Virus record (IMG/VR): IMGVR_UViG_3300035682_000035
Coordinates: 1 to 62,304 of that record
Reading direction: 5' to 3' (one strand)
DNA: 62,304 nt
Origin: a virus
Of this stretch, positions 1-7,753 are shown piece by piece. Each line of letters opens with the position of its first letter. The first letter of the stretch is position 1. The notes under the pieces are model-generated. The model saw only the letters and a program-made list of their open reading frames with translations, was not told the origin of the DNA and ran no database searches. The translations under genes and the position numbers were made by a program.

Positions 1-22
1 TGTTGACTTACCTGTTTTTGGA

Positions 23-46
23 CGTTAGGTTGAGCTCAACCTAACG
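23..46. repeat. 24-bp perfect palindrome
   Basis: The arms CGTTAGGTTGAG and CTCAACCTAACG meet with no spacer, giving a perfect dyad of 12 bp per arm. The next base pair outward (A22/G47) breaks the symmetry. It lies in a non-coding region 8 bp upstream of the 25-bp tandem repeat. It could be a dimeric protein-binding site or a cruciform element of an origin. It is not followed by a T-tract on either strand, so a terminator role is unlikely. Confidence 0.8.
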
Positions 47-53
47 GTCGAGG

Positions 54-99
54 CGCTCACCCAACCAGTTAGCTCAGACGCTCACCCAACCAGTTAGCT
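54..99. repeat. Two copies of a 21-bp direct repeat, period 25
   Basis: The 21-bp unit starting CGCTCACCCAACC and ending AGTTAGCT occurs at 54-74 and 79-99 without mismatch, separated by four bases. The GTTAG core is shared with the arm of the palindrome at 23-46. The arrangement immediately before an iteron array suggests a protein-binding region of an origin or packaging site. Confidence 0.8.
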
Positions 100-102
100 T
101 CT

Positions 103-214
103 ACTATCACCGCAAACTATCATGACTACTATCAAGGGTAGACAACTATCACTGGTAAAAGGACTATCATGGTTAAGTGACTATCATTGGTAATGACTAT
201 CATCTCTTCTATCA
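103..214. repeat. ACTATCA iteron array, candidate origin or regulatory region
   Basis: The heptamer ACTATCA occurs in the same orientation at 103, 116, 128, 145, 163, 180 and 196, and a degenerate TCTATCA follows at 208. Spacings are 12-18 bp. An AT-rich stretch follows immediately (214-260). Direct iterons beside an AT-rich tract are a classic layout of replication origins, and also occur at phage packaging or repressor regions. No gene overlaps the array. The specific role is inferred. Confidence 0.65.
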
Positions 215-399
215 TAGATTAATTATGACAATCTTCGATTGACGTTTGATTTGTTTGTTTGTCCCCTTCGGGGACAAAGGGCGCGGAAAAATCCGCACCC
301 GAGCGGAGGCGAAAAAAAACCCCGCGACCCGAAGGCCGCGAGGCGGAGGCGGCGGAGCCGCGAGGCGGGAAGGCGGGAGCCGAAACCCCCGCCCGTTTA
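215..399. other. GC-rich hairpin region downstream of the isolated leftward gene
   Basis: This non-coding stretch changes abruptly from AT-rich to very GC-rich. It contains a 9-bp hairpin with a three-base loop (TTTGTCCCC at 258-266 against GGGGACAAA at 270-278), a short GCGGA/TCCGC hairpin near 282-296, and several overlapping CCGCGAGGCGG-type inverted repeats at 324-372. It sits directly after the stop of the leftward gene 400-1275, so at least part of it is transcription termination sequence. No coding is supported. Confidence 0.55.
312..340 (-). terminator. Rho-independent terminator after the gene at 400-1275
   Basis: Read on the minus strand, CGCGGCC pairs across a short loop with the GGGTCGCG segment, followed by GGGG and then eight T residues (A-run at 312-319 on the plus strand). 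This is a textbook intrinsic terminator 60-90 bp beyond the stop codon at 400. It insulates the iteron region from the gene to its right. Confidence 0.7.
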
Positions 400-1275
400 T
401 CATGCCGAGAAATAGGCAGCAATCTTTTCAGCTAGCTTGTGTAGCTTGTCCTCAACCGCAGTCGATGGAGCGAACGAAGCCTCATCAGTATCAGTCAAGA
501 TTTCATCGACGCACTTAATGACGTAATCAAGAGACTCGCCAAATTTTTCACCGTTGGCAGCTTTGGTGCGGTTGACCTTAGCTTGCATATAACCGCCAGC
601 AATCGCAGCAGGAGCCAGCTTGTTAGCTATGTCAGTAGCAGACGGAACCTTGCCGAAGATAGGATTGTTGCCGCCTACGCACTTAACCTTGAGCGCCTTT
701 GCTTGTTCCAACAGCACATCATCAGCAGGAACAGGCAGACCTTGCAATTCAAGATTGCCCCGAACCCGCTCGACCAGACCGCGAGCCAATTCATTCGGAG
801 CACCAGCATCATCGACCAAATCATAAGCCAGCGAAGCAGGAACCTCGACAGCTTGAACCTTGACCGACTTGCCCTTGCGCTGGACTGTGGCAGTGACAAC
901 ATCGACAGGCGAACCAGACCAGCCAGCAGACGCAATCGTGAACGCACGTTGATAAGCCATTTTATCAGCCGAGGATAAGCCACCTTCGATACCGAAGTTG
1001 TCAGCTAGGGCGCGATACAAGGCAGGCAGATATTTACCATCGACCGAACCATCCTCATGACGCCGAGCCGTGAACATATCTTCAACCAAGCAGACACCAG
1101 ACGTTTCATTATCGCCAACGCCGTAAGACCAGCGCATTGAATACTTGCGTGCAGTGTTGATACCTTCAACCATAGTGGCGATACCAGCTTGCGCTTGAGC
1201 AGTACCTTCGCGGTACATATCGAGGCCCGTTGAAATCGTGGATGCATTCGTGAGAAGCTTTGCAGTAGTAGTCAT
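400..1275 (-). CDS. Unrecognised 291-residue protein, isolated leftward gene
   Basis: I do not recognise this protein. It is soluble, with no membrane segment, Ala-rich helices, and a conserved-looking central part (GVGDNETSGVCLVEDMF, then RRHEDGSVDGKYLPALYRAL). The ATG at 1275 is preferred over an in-frame TTG at 1287 because a TTGGAA ribosome-binding sequence precedes it. The gene stands alone, transcribed away from the structural operon. It has a good promoter (1332-1360), two CTTAAC-type operators upstream (1388-1430) and a strong terminator beyond its stop. A dedicated, regulated transcription unit beside a putative origin suggests an early or abundant protein, perhaps replication- or host-directed. 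That role is inference only. Confidence 0.75.
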   Translation of the reverse strand: MTTTAKLLTNASTISTGLDMYREGTAQAQAGIATMVEGINTARKYSMRWSYGVGDNETSGVCLVEDMFTARRHEDGSVDGKYLPALYRALADNFGIEGGLSSADKMAYQRAFTIASAGWSGSPVDVVTATVQRKGKSVKVQAVEVPASLAYDLVDDAGAPNELARGLVERVRGNLELQGLPVPADDVLLEQAKALKVKCVGGNNPIFGKVPSATDIANKLAPAAIAGGYMQAKVNRTKAANGEKFGESLDYVIKCVDEILTDTDEASFAPSTAVEDKLHKLAEKIAAYFSA

Positions 1276-1331
1276 TTGATATTCCAATCATTTGTTTGTG
1301 TTGCTGGGGAGTTTCTCCCCCCAGTTATTAA

Positions 1332-1360
1332 TATATAGCCTATATACTTGCTTAGACCAA
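1332..1360 (-). promoter_or_regulatory. Sigma70-like promoter for the gene at 400-1275
   Basis: On the minus strand, TTGGTC (1355-1360) and TATATA (1332-1337) are separated by exactly 17 bp, about 57 bp upstream of the ATG at 1275. The -35 box and adjoining spacer (TTGGTCTAAGCAA) are repeated at the 58.7-kb promoter, which supports a functional element. Confidence 0.65.
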
Positions 1361-1387
1361 ATGGACTTGGAGAATTAAAACCAAGAG

Positions 1388-1430
1388 CTTAACGCCAGTT
1401 AAGACATCGCAAAGCATAACCACAGTTAAG
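1388..1430. promoter_or_regulatory. Two tandem CTTAAC-N4-GTTAAG operator sites
   Basis: Site one is CTTAACGCCAGTTAAG at 1388-1403, a perfect 6-bp inverted repeat with a 4-bp spacer. Site two is CATAACCACAGTTAAG at 1415-1430, with one arm mismatch. The sites are 27 bp apart, so not on quite the same helical face. They lie 28 and 55 bp upstream of the -35 box of the leftward promoter, a position typical of activator binding. Related sites occur at 58614, 61076 and 61716. Confidence 0.6.
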
Positions 1431-1472
1431 CAAAGCGCACTACGCACGCAGCATAGCTAGAAAATAAAATCG

Positions 1473-1487
1473 GTCTGCTACGCAGAC
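1473..1487. repeat. Short inverted repeat GTCTGC-TAC-GCAGAC
   Basis: A perfect 6-bp inverted repeat with a 3-bp spacer lies in the divergent intergenic region between the leftward gene and the structural arm. It has no T-tract, so it may be an operator or an RNA hairpin. No other copy was seen. Confidence 0.4.
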
Positions 1488-1801
1488 TTGATTAGGTTTA
1501 AGTAGTAGTTGAGTGGAGTGTAGAATTACTAGGGGTGGGTGTGGACGGATTGACTATACCGTTACCCCACCATACCCCGACCCCCCAACTGTGGCATAGT
1601 GTTACCCCACCACTACATACATACTATTTTGCACATTCAGGGACCACATTTCAAAAAACATACCCCCCACCCCCTCTTTTTCTACCCACCGGTTTCCCAG
1701 CGCCTAGTACAGCCAGACCCCCCGTCACTGTTTCAAATGCAACACCCCCCCCCCCCCATTTTCCTTGCTTTATCCACAGCCTACCCCTATTCAGCCCACC
1801 C
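1488..1801. other. C-rich, G-poor intergenic region before the structural arm
   Basis: The plus strand here is strikingly C-rich and G-poor, with a 13-C homopolymer at 1745-1757 and repeated CCCC runs. The phrase GTTACCCCACCA occurs twice (about 1560 and 1599). The minus strand therefore carries several clustered G-tracts. An open reading frame crosses this stretch in frame with the HNH gene, but its Pro/His-rich translation looks non-coding. I cannot identify a convincing rightward promoter, although one must lie here or nearby. Confidence 0.5.
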
Positions 1802-2158
1802 ATGCCTTTCAAAGACCGCGAGAAGCAGAGGGAAGCGAGCCGTAGGCACTACGCGAAGCATCGAGATCAAGTTATTGCCAAGGCTAAAGAGTACAGCGTC
1901 AAAGCCCGCGTGCGCATCCGTGCGTATATAAGCAACTACCTCAAGACTAGCCCCTGCGTAGACTGCGGGGAAACAGACGCCATCGTGCTAGAATTTGACC
2001 ACCTCAAAGATAAAGACTTCAACTTGTCAGACGCTGCGCGCAAAGGTGTCAGCATGAAAAAGTTAAACGCCGAGATCGCTAAGTGTGAGGTGCGCTGCGC
2101 TAACTGCCACCGCAAGAAGACCTACGAGCGTAGTGGTTGGACGCACAAAGATAATTAA
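1802..2158 (+). CDS. HNH endonuclease next to terminase
   Basis: A 118-residue protein with a basic N-terminal helical part and a C-terminal HNH fold. CVDCG forms the first zinc knuckle, LEFDHL carries the catalytic histidine, and CANCHRKK the second knuckle. HNH proteins beside terminase genes are common in phages and can take part in packaging-linked DNA cleavage. Others are free-standing homing-type nickases. The ATG at 1802 is chosen because the open frame upstream translates into low-complexity Pro/His sequence. No good ribosome-binding site precedes it, so expression may be low or the start may differ. Confidence 0.75.
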   Translation: MPFKDREKQREASRRHYAKHRDQVIAKAKEYSVKARVRIRAYISNYLKTSPCVDCGETDAIVLEFDHLKDKDFNLSDAARKGVSMKKLNAEIAKCEVRCANCHRKKTYERSGWTHKDN

Positions 2159-2230
2159 CCCTTTTCTTTTTCCCACTAGGTTGTTACACAACCTCGCAAC
2201 CCCGGCCTCCTACAAGCGGAGCTTAACTAC

Positions 2231-2836
2231 GTGACTATAGTCAAAATAGAACCAAGCACGGAATACCCAGTGCCGTTTGACCTGTCCGACGAGGACTTCG
2301 ACAGCTTCGCGGATAAACTAGCTTCCATAGGAAACACAGCCGAGCTGCTTGAGCAGCTGGGTGCCCCGGTCGAGTCTTCTAAAGAAAACCTTGAAGACGA
2401 GGTGGCGTTACTTGATGCAGCCATCGACAAACAAAAAGTTGGCCCACTAACCCAGAGCCTGCCTGCTGCCCTCGGCGCTGCGGCTTTCTTACGTGCTTAT
2501 GGCCAAGGCCGAGCACTCGACGTGGACCAAGTGCGCACCGCGCTTACTAATAAGTTGATGGAGATAGCTGACTGCGGGGACATTAAGTTCGAGCTCAAGG
2601 CCATCGAACTACTTGGTAAGCACAGCGACATCGGGCTGTTCACCGAGCGTAGTGAGATAAATGTCAACTATACCTCATCAGAGAGTCTGGAGAAGGCCAT
2701 TACGGAACGTGTCAAGCGCCTGCTGAATGCAGACGTTATAGATATGAAGCCACTGGGCATGGACCTAGATGAAGAACTAGGCATACTTGATGCGGACTTC
2801 GAAGAGATACTGGCGGAAGAGGATGATATCGGATGA
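2231..2836 (+). CDS. terS: Terminase small subunit
   Basis: A 201-residue acidic protein directly before the large terminase, overlapping it by 4 bases. The central helical part (QVRTALTNKLMEIADCG, KAIELLGKHSDIGLFTER) resembles the DNA-recognition and oligomerisation region of small terminases. The C-terminus is very acidic. The GTG start at 2231 follows a GGAG ribosome-binding site. The product should select viral DNA and load the packaging motor. The call rests mainly on gene position, size and the GLFTER-like segment. Confidence 0.75.
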   Translation: MTIVKIEPSTEYPVPFDLSDEDFDSFADKLASIGNTAELLEQLGAPVESSKENLEDEVALLDAAIDKQKVGPLTQSLPAALGAAAFLRAYGQGRALDVDQVRTALTNKLMEIADCGDIKFELKAIELLGKHSDIGLFTERSEINVNYTSSESLEKAITERVKRLLNADVIDMKPLGMDLDEELGILDADFEEILAEEDDIG

Positions 2837-4350
2837 CGATATCGCTCAAAGACATACCCAAGATACTGCCCAAGCTGTCCCCAGCCGAACAAGAACAACT
2901 ACTTGCAGAGTTAGAAAAGCTTGACAAGCTCAAGACGCGTGACGCGTCGCGTAAGCGATTCTTAAAGTTTGTAGAGCAGGTTTGGCCGTCATTCATAGGG
3001 GGACGACATCATGCAAAAATGGCAGACGCCTTCGAACGCGTTGCTCGTGGTGAGTGCAAACGGCTCATTATTAATATGCCACCGCGACACACGAAGTCGG
3101 AGTTCGCGTCTTACCTGCTCCCTGCATGGTTCCTCGGGCTTAATCCGGGAAAGAAAATCATTCAGTGCTCGCACACCGGCGAACTAGCTGTAGGCTTTGG
3201 TCGTAAGGTTCGTAACCTTGTTGACACAGAAGTATACCACGAGACATTTCCTGACTTAAAACTAGCCGCAGACTCAAAAGCTGCTGGCCGGTGGAATACG
3301 TCAAAAGGGGGTGATTACTTCGCTATCGGTGTGGGCGGTGCAGTGACTGGTAAAGGTGCCGACGTGCTCATCATTGATGACCCGCACTCAGAGCAAGAAG
3401 CTGCTATCGCGGAAATAAACCCCGACATCTACGACAAGGCATATGAGTGGTATACATCTGGTCCGCGTCAGCGTCTCCAGCCGGGTGGTGCCATTATAGT
3501 TGTGATGACGCGTTGGTCGAAGCGCGACCTGACCGGGCAGATACTTAAAGATGCAGCTGCTAACGGCAGCTTAGACGAGTGGGAAGTTATTGAGTTTCCC
3601 GCCATTCTACCTAGCGGCAACCCGCTGTGGCCTGAGTTCTGGGAGCTTGAAGAGCTTGAGAAGGTAAAACGCGACGTTCCTAACTCTAAGTGGCAGGCGC
3701 AGTACCAGCAGAACCCGGTGTCCGAGTCTGCGGCTATCGTCAAGCGAGAGTGGTGGCAGGAGTGGGAAGGCGATGACGCGCCAAGCTGTGACTTTGTCCT
3801 GCAGGTGTGGGATACGGCGTTCGAGAAGACGAGCCGAGCCGACTATAGTGCATGCACTACTTGGGGTGTGTTTTACCACCCCGACAACAACGGCATCACA
3901 CAAGCTAACATTATCCTGCTGAATGCGTTCCGTGACCGTATGGAGTTTCCAGAGCTTAAGCGTGTGGCTGTCGAAGAGTATAAAGAGTGGGAACCAGACG
4001 GCGTCATCATAGAAAAGAAGGCGTCAGGTGCACCGCTCATCTACGAGATGCGGGCTATGGGCATACCAGTGCAAGAGTTCACCCCGACACGAGGTAACGA
4101 CAAGATAAGCAGGCTTAATGGTGTAGCAGATATATTTGCATCAGGGCGTGTGTGGGCTCCGGGGACGCGCTGGGCAGAAGAAGTTATTGATGAAGTAGCT
4201 GAATTTCCTGCCGGAGCTAACGATGACTACGTCGATACTGTGTCTATGGCACTACACAGGTTTAGGCGTGGTGGCTACGTGACTACGAACCTAGACGAGC
4301 CCGAAGATATCGTGTACTTTAAATCAAATCGCAATCAGGGGTACTACTAA
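2833..4350 (+). CDS. terL: Terminase large subunit
   Basis: The 505-residue packaging motor ATPase and nuclease. The N-terminal ATPase has a Walker A-type motif, MPPRHTKSE (residues 82-90, Lys88), and a Walker B motif, VLIIDDP (Asp182, Asp183). The C-terminal RNase H-like nuclease shows VWDTAFE, IEKKASG and NDDYVDTVSMAL, supplying its acidic residues. Length is normal for the family. It binds the portal and TerS, cuts concatemers and pumps DNA into the prohead. It overlaps TerS upstream and the next small gene by one base. Confidence 0.95.
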   Translation: MTISLKDIPKILPKLSPAEQEQLLAELEKLDKLKTRDASRKRFLKFVEQVWPSFIGGRHHAKMADAFERVARGECKRLIINMPPRHTKSEFASYLLPAWFLGLNPGKKIIQCSHTGELAVGFGRKVRNLVDTEVYHETFPDLKLAADSKAAGRWNTSKGGDYFAIGVGGAVTGKGADVLIIDDPHSEQEAAIAEINPDIYDKAYEWYTSGPRQRLQPGGAIIVVMTRWSKRDLTGQILKDAAANGSLDEWEVIEFPAILPSGNPLWPEFWELEELEKVKRDVPNSKWQAQYQQNPVSESAAIVKREWWQEWEGDDAPSCDFVLQVWDTAFEKTSRADYSACTTWGVFYHPDNNGITQANIILLNAFRDRMEFPELKRVAVEEYKEWEPDGVIIEKKASGAPLIYEMRAMGIPVQEFTPTRGNDKISRLNGVADIFASGRVWAPGTRWAEEVIDEVAEFPAGANDDYVDTVSMALHRFRRGGYVTTNLDEPEDIVYFKSNRNQGYY

Positions 4351-4616
4351 TGGCAGATGTTAAGGCACTTTTTCCTATCGGCAAAACTCAATGGGCTAAG
4401 TGGTCTAATGACCAGCGTACAGCTTTTAACGAAGCACGCGCAGCAGGCGTGCCATACGGCGATGCCGTAGTAGGCGCGAACCAAACCCAGACCAAAAAGA
4501 AAAAGAACGTGTTCGATATTATCGAAGATGTAGCTGAAGCAGCCGCAGTGATATCACCAGCGGTATCAATAGTTAAAACCGTAGTTAAAGCTGCGACCCA
4601 GAAGAAAGCCAAGTAA
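4350..4616 (+). CDS. Small protein between terminase and portal
   Basis: An 88-residue protein of unknown function. The N-terminal half is polar (KTQWAKWSNDQRTAFNEARAAG). A Lys-rich linker precedes an Ala/Val-rich amphipathic or membrane-prone segment (EAAAVISPAVSIVKTVVKAA) ending in a basic tail. Its tight placement between terL and portal suggests a head or packaging accessory role, which is inference. Confidence 0.7.
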   Translation: MADVKALFPIGKTQWAKWSNDQRTAFNEARAAGVPYGDAVVGANQTQTKKKKNVFDIIEDVAEAAAVISPAVSIVKTVVKAATQKKAK

Positions 4617-7100
4617 ATGGATATCGACAAGTCGCTCAACCAAGCCCCGCTAGGTATGTCCCCGATGATGTCGGAGATGGACGAAGGTCCAGACATCGAG
4701 ATTGAGATCGAAGACCCTGAGAGTGTTCGTATTGGCATGGATGGTCTAGAAATCGAGATCGACCCAGATGATGACGAGGGCGACTTTAACGATAACCTAG
4801 CTGAAGACTTGGACGAGAGCGTGCTTACAGAGCTTGCTGGCGACCTGCTTGGTGAGTTTGACGAAGATATCAGCAGCCGCAAGGACTGGATACAGACTTA
4901 TGTAGACGGTCTTGAGTTGTTGGGTATGAAGGTCGAAGACCGTACGGAACCTTGGCCCGGTGCATGTGGTGTACATCACCCACTGCTGGCCGAAGCGGTA
5001 GTTAAATTCCAAGCCGAGACTATGAGCGAGACATTCCCAGCCCAAGGGCCGGTGCGTACGCAGATAATCGGTAAAGAGACTATAGAGAAGAAGGACGCCG
5101 CTGCACGCGTCCAAGAAGATATGAATTACCAGTTGACCGATGTGATGGTCGAGTATCGTCCTGAGCACGAGCGCATGTTGTGGGGGTTGGGCCTTGCAGG
5201 TAACGCGTTCAAGAAGGTGTACTACGACCCATCACTCGGTCGTCAGGTTGCAATGTATGTAACTGCGGAAGACGTAGTTGTGCCTTATGGCGCGTCCAGC
5301 TTGGAAGTCGCTGAACGCGTCACCCACGTGATGCGGAAGACCCCGAACGAGCTTAAAAAGCTCCAAGCAAATGGGTTTTACCGTGATGTAGACCTACCAG
5401 AGCCCGTCAATTCGATGGATGAGGTAGAGCAGAAGATTTCGGAACAGCTTGGCTTCCGTGCAGAGACCGATGACCGGTACAAACTGCTAGAAATGCACGT
5501 AGATTTGGTCATTGAAGACGATGACTACCGTGACGAAGAGGAAAACAAGCTTGAAATAGCACTCCCATACGTTGTTACCATAGATAAAGAGACCGAGACG
5601 GTCCTATCTATTCGCCGGAATTGGAACCCCGATGATAAAAAGAAACTTAAACGCAATCACTTCGTACATTACTCGTACGTCCCGGGCTTTGGCTTCTACG
5701 CTTTTGGCCTTATTCACCTTATTGGTGCTTTTGCTAAGTCTGGTACCAGTCTTATTCGTCAGCTTGTCGATGCTGGTACTCTATCTAATCTCCCGGGCGG
5801 GTTCAAAACTAAAGGCTTGCGTGTCAAGGGTGATGACACCCCGATAAGTCCTGCTGAATGGCGCGATGTAGACGTCGCTAGTGGTACAATGCGTGATAAT
5901 ATCATGCCACTACCCTACAAGGAACCTTCACAGGTTCTTTACTCCCTTCTTGGTACTATTGTAGACGAAGGTCGTCGCTTCGCTGGTATGGCGGACATGA
6001 AGGTGTCTGACATGTCTGCACAGGCTCCTGTGGGCACCACACTAGCTATTCTTGAGCGTACGTTGAAGATGATGAGTGCCGTGCAGGCACGTGTCCACTA
6101 TGCGATGAAGCGCGAGTTCCAGCTTCTTAAGGGCATCATACGCGACTACACACCAGATGCGTACAGCTTTGAGCCAGAAGAAGGCGGTCGTAGGGCCAAG
6201 AAGTCTGACTACGACAACGTAGATGTTATTCCTGTATCTGATCCTAACGCTGCCACTATGGCGCAGAAGATTGTACAGTATCAGGCTGTTATCCAGTTGG
6301 CACAGGGCGCGCCGCAAATCTACGACCTGCCCTATCTACACCGTCAGATGCTTGAGGTGCTAGGTATCAAGAACGCGCAGAAGCTCGTACCACTCAAAGA
6401 TGGTGACGACATGAAGCCGCGTGACCCTGTGTCAGAAAATATGGACATCATTAACGGTAAGCCCGTTAAGGCGTTTATCTACCAAGACCACGAAGCACAT
6501 ATCATGGTGCACACTACCGCAATGCAAGACCCTAAGATTATGCAGCTTCTGGGCCAGAACCCTAATGCACAGTCTATGATGAGTGCAATGCAAGCGCATA
6601 TAGCTGAACACCTTGCGTTCGAATACCGTAAGCAAGTCGAAGCACAGGCCGGTGTACCGCTGCCACCACCAGAGGCAGAGATGGACAAAGACACCGAACT
6701 GGCTGTCTCCCGTCTAGCTGCACAGGCAGCGCAACAACTGCTCCAGAAGAACCAAGCCGAAGCTGCACAGCAGCAGGCACAGCAGACAGCGCAAGACCCA
6801 ATCGTCCAGATGCAGATGCAAGAGCTGGAGATTAAGAAGGGTGAACTCGAACTCAAGCGGCAGAAGATGCAGATTGACGCCGCAGAGAAGAACGACCGAC
6901 TCGAGCTAGAGATGGCGCGTATCGAGTCGCAAGAAGAGATAGCTGGCCTAAACGTCGGCGCAAAACTTGCCACTTCCAAAAGTCAAATGGAAGCTAAGCA
7001 GGAAGCAGAAGGACTCCGCATGGGTATCGAAATTGCCCGTGAAGCCCTCCAAAGTGAACAACCCGTTCCCAACCAAGCAACGCCCAAGGAGAATGAATGA
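4617..7100 (+). CDS. Portal protein (P22/T7-like, 827 residues)
   Basis: A large portal of the kind found in short-tailed phages. The first 80 residues are extremely acidic. The body contains the typical clip and stem region (RNWNPDDKKKLKRNHFVHYSYVPGFGFYAFG, given here in two overlapping stretches: RNWNPDDKKKLKRN and HFVHYSYVPGFGFYAFG) and the GAFAKSGTSLIRQLVDAGTL helix. The C-terminal 150 residues are Gln- and Ala-rich and form a long coiled coil comparable to portal barrel helices. It forms the dodecameric vertex ring through which DNA enters and leaves. The start directly follows the preceding stop. Confidence 0.92.
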   Translation: MDIDKSLNQAPLGMSPMMSEMDEGPDIEIEIEDPESVRIGMDGLEIEIDPDDDEGDFNDNLAEDLDESVLTELAGDLLGEFDEDISSRKDWIQTYVDGLELLGMKVEDRTEPWPGACGVHHPLLAEAVVKFQAETMSETFPAQGPVRTQIIGKETIEKKDAAARVQEDMNYQLTDVMVEYRPEHERMLWGLGLAGNAFKKVYYDPSLGRQVAMYVTAEDVVVPYGASSLEVAERVTHVMRKTPNELKKLQANGFYRDVDLPEPVNSMDEVEQKISEQLGFRAETDDRYKLLEMHVDLVIEDDDYRDEEENKLEIALPYVVTIDKETETVLSIRRNWNPDDKKKLKRNHFVHYSYVPGFGFYAFGLIHLIGAFAKSGTSLIRQLVDAGTLSNLPGGFKTKGLRVKGDDTPISPAEWRDVDVASGTMRDNIMPLPYKEPSQVLYSLLGTIVDEGRRFAGMADMKVSDMSAQAPVGTTLAILERTLKMMSAVQARVHYAMKREFQLLKGIIRDYTPDAYSFEPEEGGRRAKKSDYDNVDVIPVSDPNAATMAQKIVQYQAVIQLAQGAPQIYDLPYLHRQMLEVLGIKNAQKLVPLKDGDDMKPRDPVSENMDIINGKPVKAFIYQDHEAHIMVHTTAMQDPKIMQLLGQNPNAQSMMSAMQAHIAEHLAFEYRKQVEAQAGVPLPPPEAEMDKDTELAVSRLAAQAAQQLLQKNQAEAAQQQAQQTAQDPIVQMQMQELEIKKGELELKRQKMQIDAAEKNDRLELEMARIESQEEIAGLNVGAKLATSKSQMEAKQEAEGLRMGIEIAREALQSEQPVPNQATPKENE

Positions 7101-7291
7101 CAAATGAGTTACTGATGTACCTGTCAAAAAAGGTACAAGATGAGATTGACGTAATTAGCGGCGACCTCGCCCGTGGCACTGCAAAGGACCATGGGGAATA
7201 TAAATATGCCTGCGGAATTATTCGCGGACTTATGATGTCAAACGGTTTCATCGCTGAAACCGCACAAAGAATGGAACATGACGATGACTGA
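7097..7291 (+). CDS. Small conserved head-region protein
   Basis: A 64-residue protein overlapping portal by 4 bases and the GroES-like gene by 14. It contains GDLARGTAKDHGEYKYACGI, a segment I associate with small genes just downstream of portal in many podovirus genomes. Its function is unknown. The position suggests head assembly. Confidence 0.7.
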   Translation: MTNELLMYLSKKVQDEIDVISGDLARGTAKDHGEYKYACGIIRGLMMSNGFIAETAQRMEHDDD

Positions 7292-7724
7292 AGAGGACAA
7301 TACTCTCCCCGTACTACCAGAGATTTTTCTGGCTACGGACGTAAATAACATCGAGGACGCAACAGTCCTACCCGACACTGACGATAAGAAAGCCAAGCAG
7401 CTTCCAGACCCATCAGGCTATCGCATATTGTGTGCTATCCCTGAAGTCGAAGACAAGACCGCTGGCGGTATCTTCAAGGCCGACTCTACCAAGCAGTATG
7501 AAGAACTCACTACCCCAGTGCTTATGGTGCTTAAGATGGGTCCAGATTGCTACAAGGACGAGAAACGTTTCCCGTCTGGCCCATGGTGCCAAGAAGGTGA
7601 CTTCATTCTGACCCGCCCAATGGCAGGTAGCCGTGTGAAAATTCACGGTCGTGAGTTCCGCCTAATCAACGACGACAGTGTAGAAGGTGTTGTTGAAGAC
7701 CCACGGGGTATTTCCCGCGCTTAA
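7278..7724 (+). CDS. GroES-like co-chaperonin
   Basis: A 148-residue protein whose residues from about 45 onward fit the Cpn10 fold. PSGYRILCAIPEVEDKTAGG matches the first strand and the TAGGI mobile loop that docks on GroEL. VLKMGPDCYKD corresponds to the VxAVGPG turn, EGDFILTRPMAGSRVKIHG to the VGDxVLFxKYAGTEVKxxG strand pair, and a VEGVVED end matches the oligomer strand. The first 40 residues are an acidic extension. Phage co-chaperonins such as T4 gp31 adapt host GroEL to fold the capsid protein, and the position between portal and scaffold fits that role. Confidence 0.8.
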   Translation: MTMTEEDNTLPVLPEIFLATDVNNIEDATVLPDTDDKKAKQLPDPSGYRILCAIPEVEDKTAGGIFKADSTKQYEELTTPVLMVLKMGPDCYKDEKRFPSGPWCQEGDFILTRPMAGSRVKIHGREFRLINDDSVEGVVEDPRGISRA

Positions 7725-7753
7725 CGGACGTAACCCGTACAAGGAGAAGTAAA

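Larger units (their letters stand above)
1..127. repeat. Contig-end direct repeat (circularity overlap)
   Basis: Bases 1-127 are identical to 62178-62304. A terminal overlap of exactly this length is typical of a de Bruijn assembler closing a circle with a 127-base k-mer. I read it as evidence of a circular or circularly permuted genome of 62,177 bp rather than as a biological terminal repeat. A genuine short terminal repeat of the same length cannot be excluded from sequence alone. Confidence 0.9.

Noticed and set aside
251-278. TTTGTCCCC hairpin as a rightward terminator
   Set aside because: The stem is good, but no T-tract follows on either strand. The real leftward terminator lies at 312-340.
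1535-1801. In-frame N-terminal extension of the HNH gene
   Set aside because: The extension is Pro/His/Thr-rich low-complexity sequence from a C-rich leader and has no ribosome-binding site. The HNH domain and basic helix are complete from 1802.
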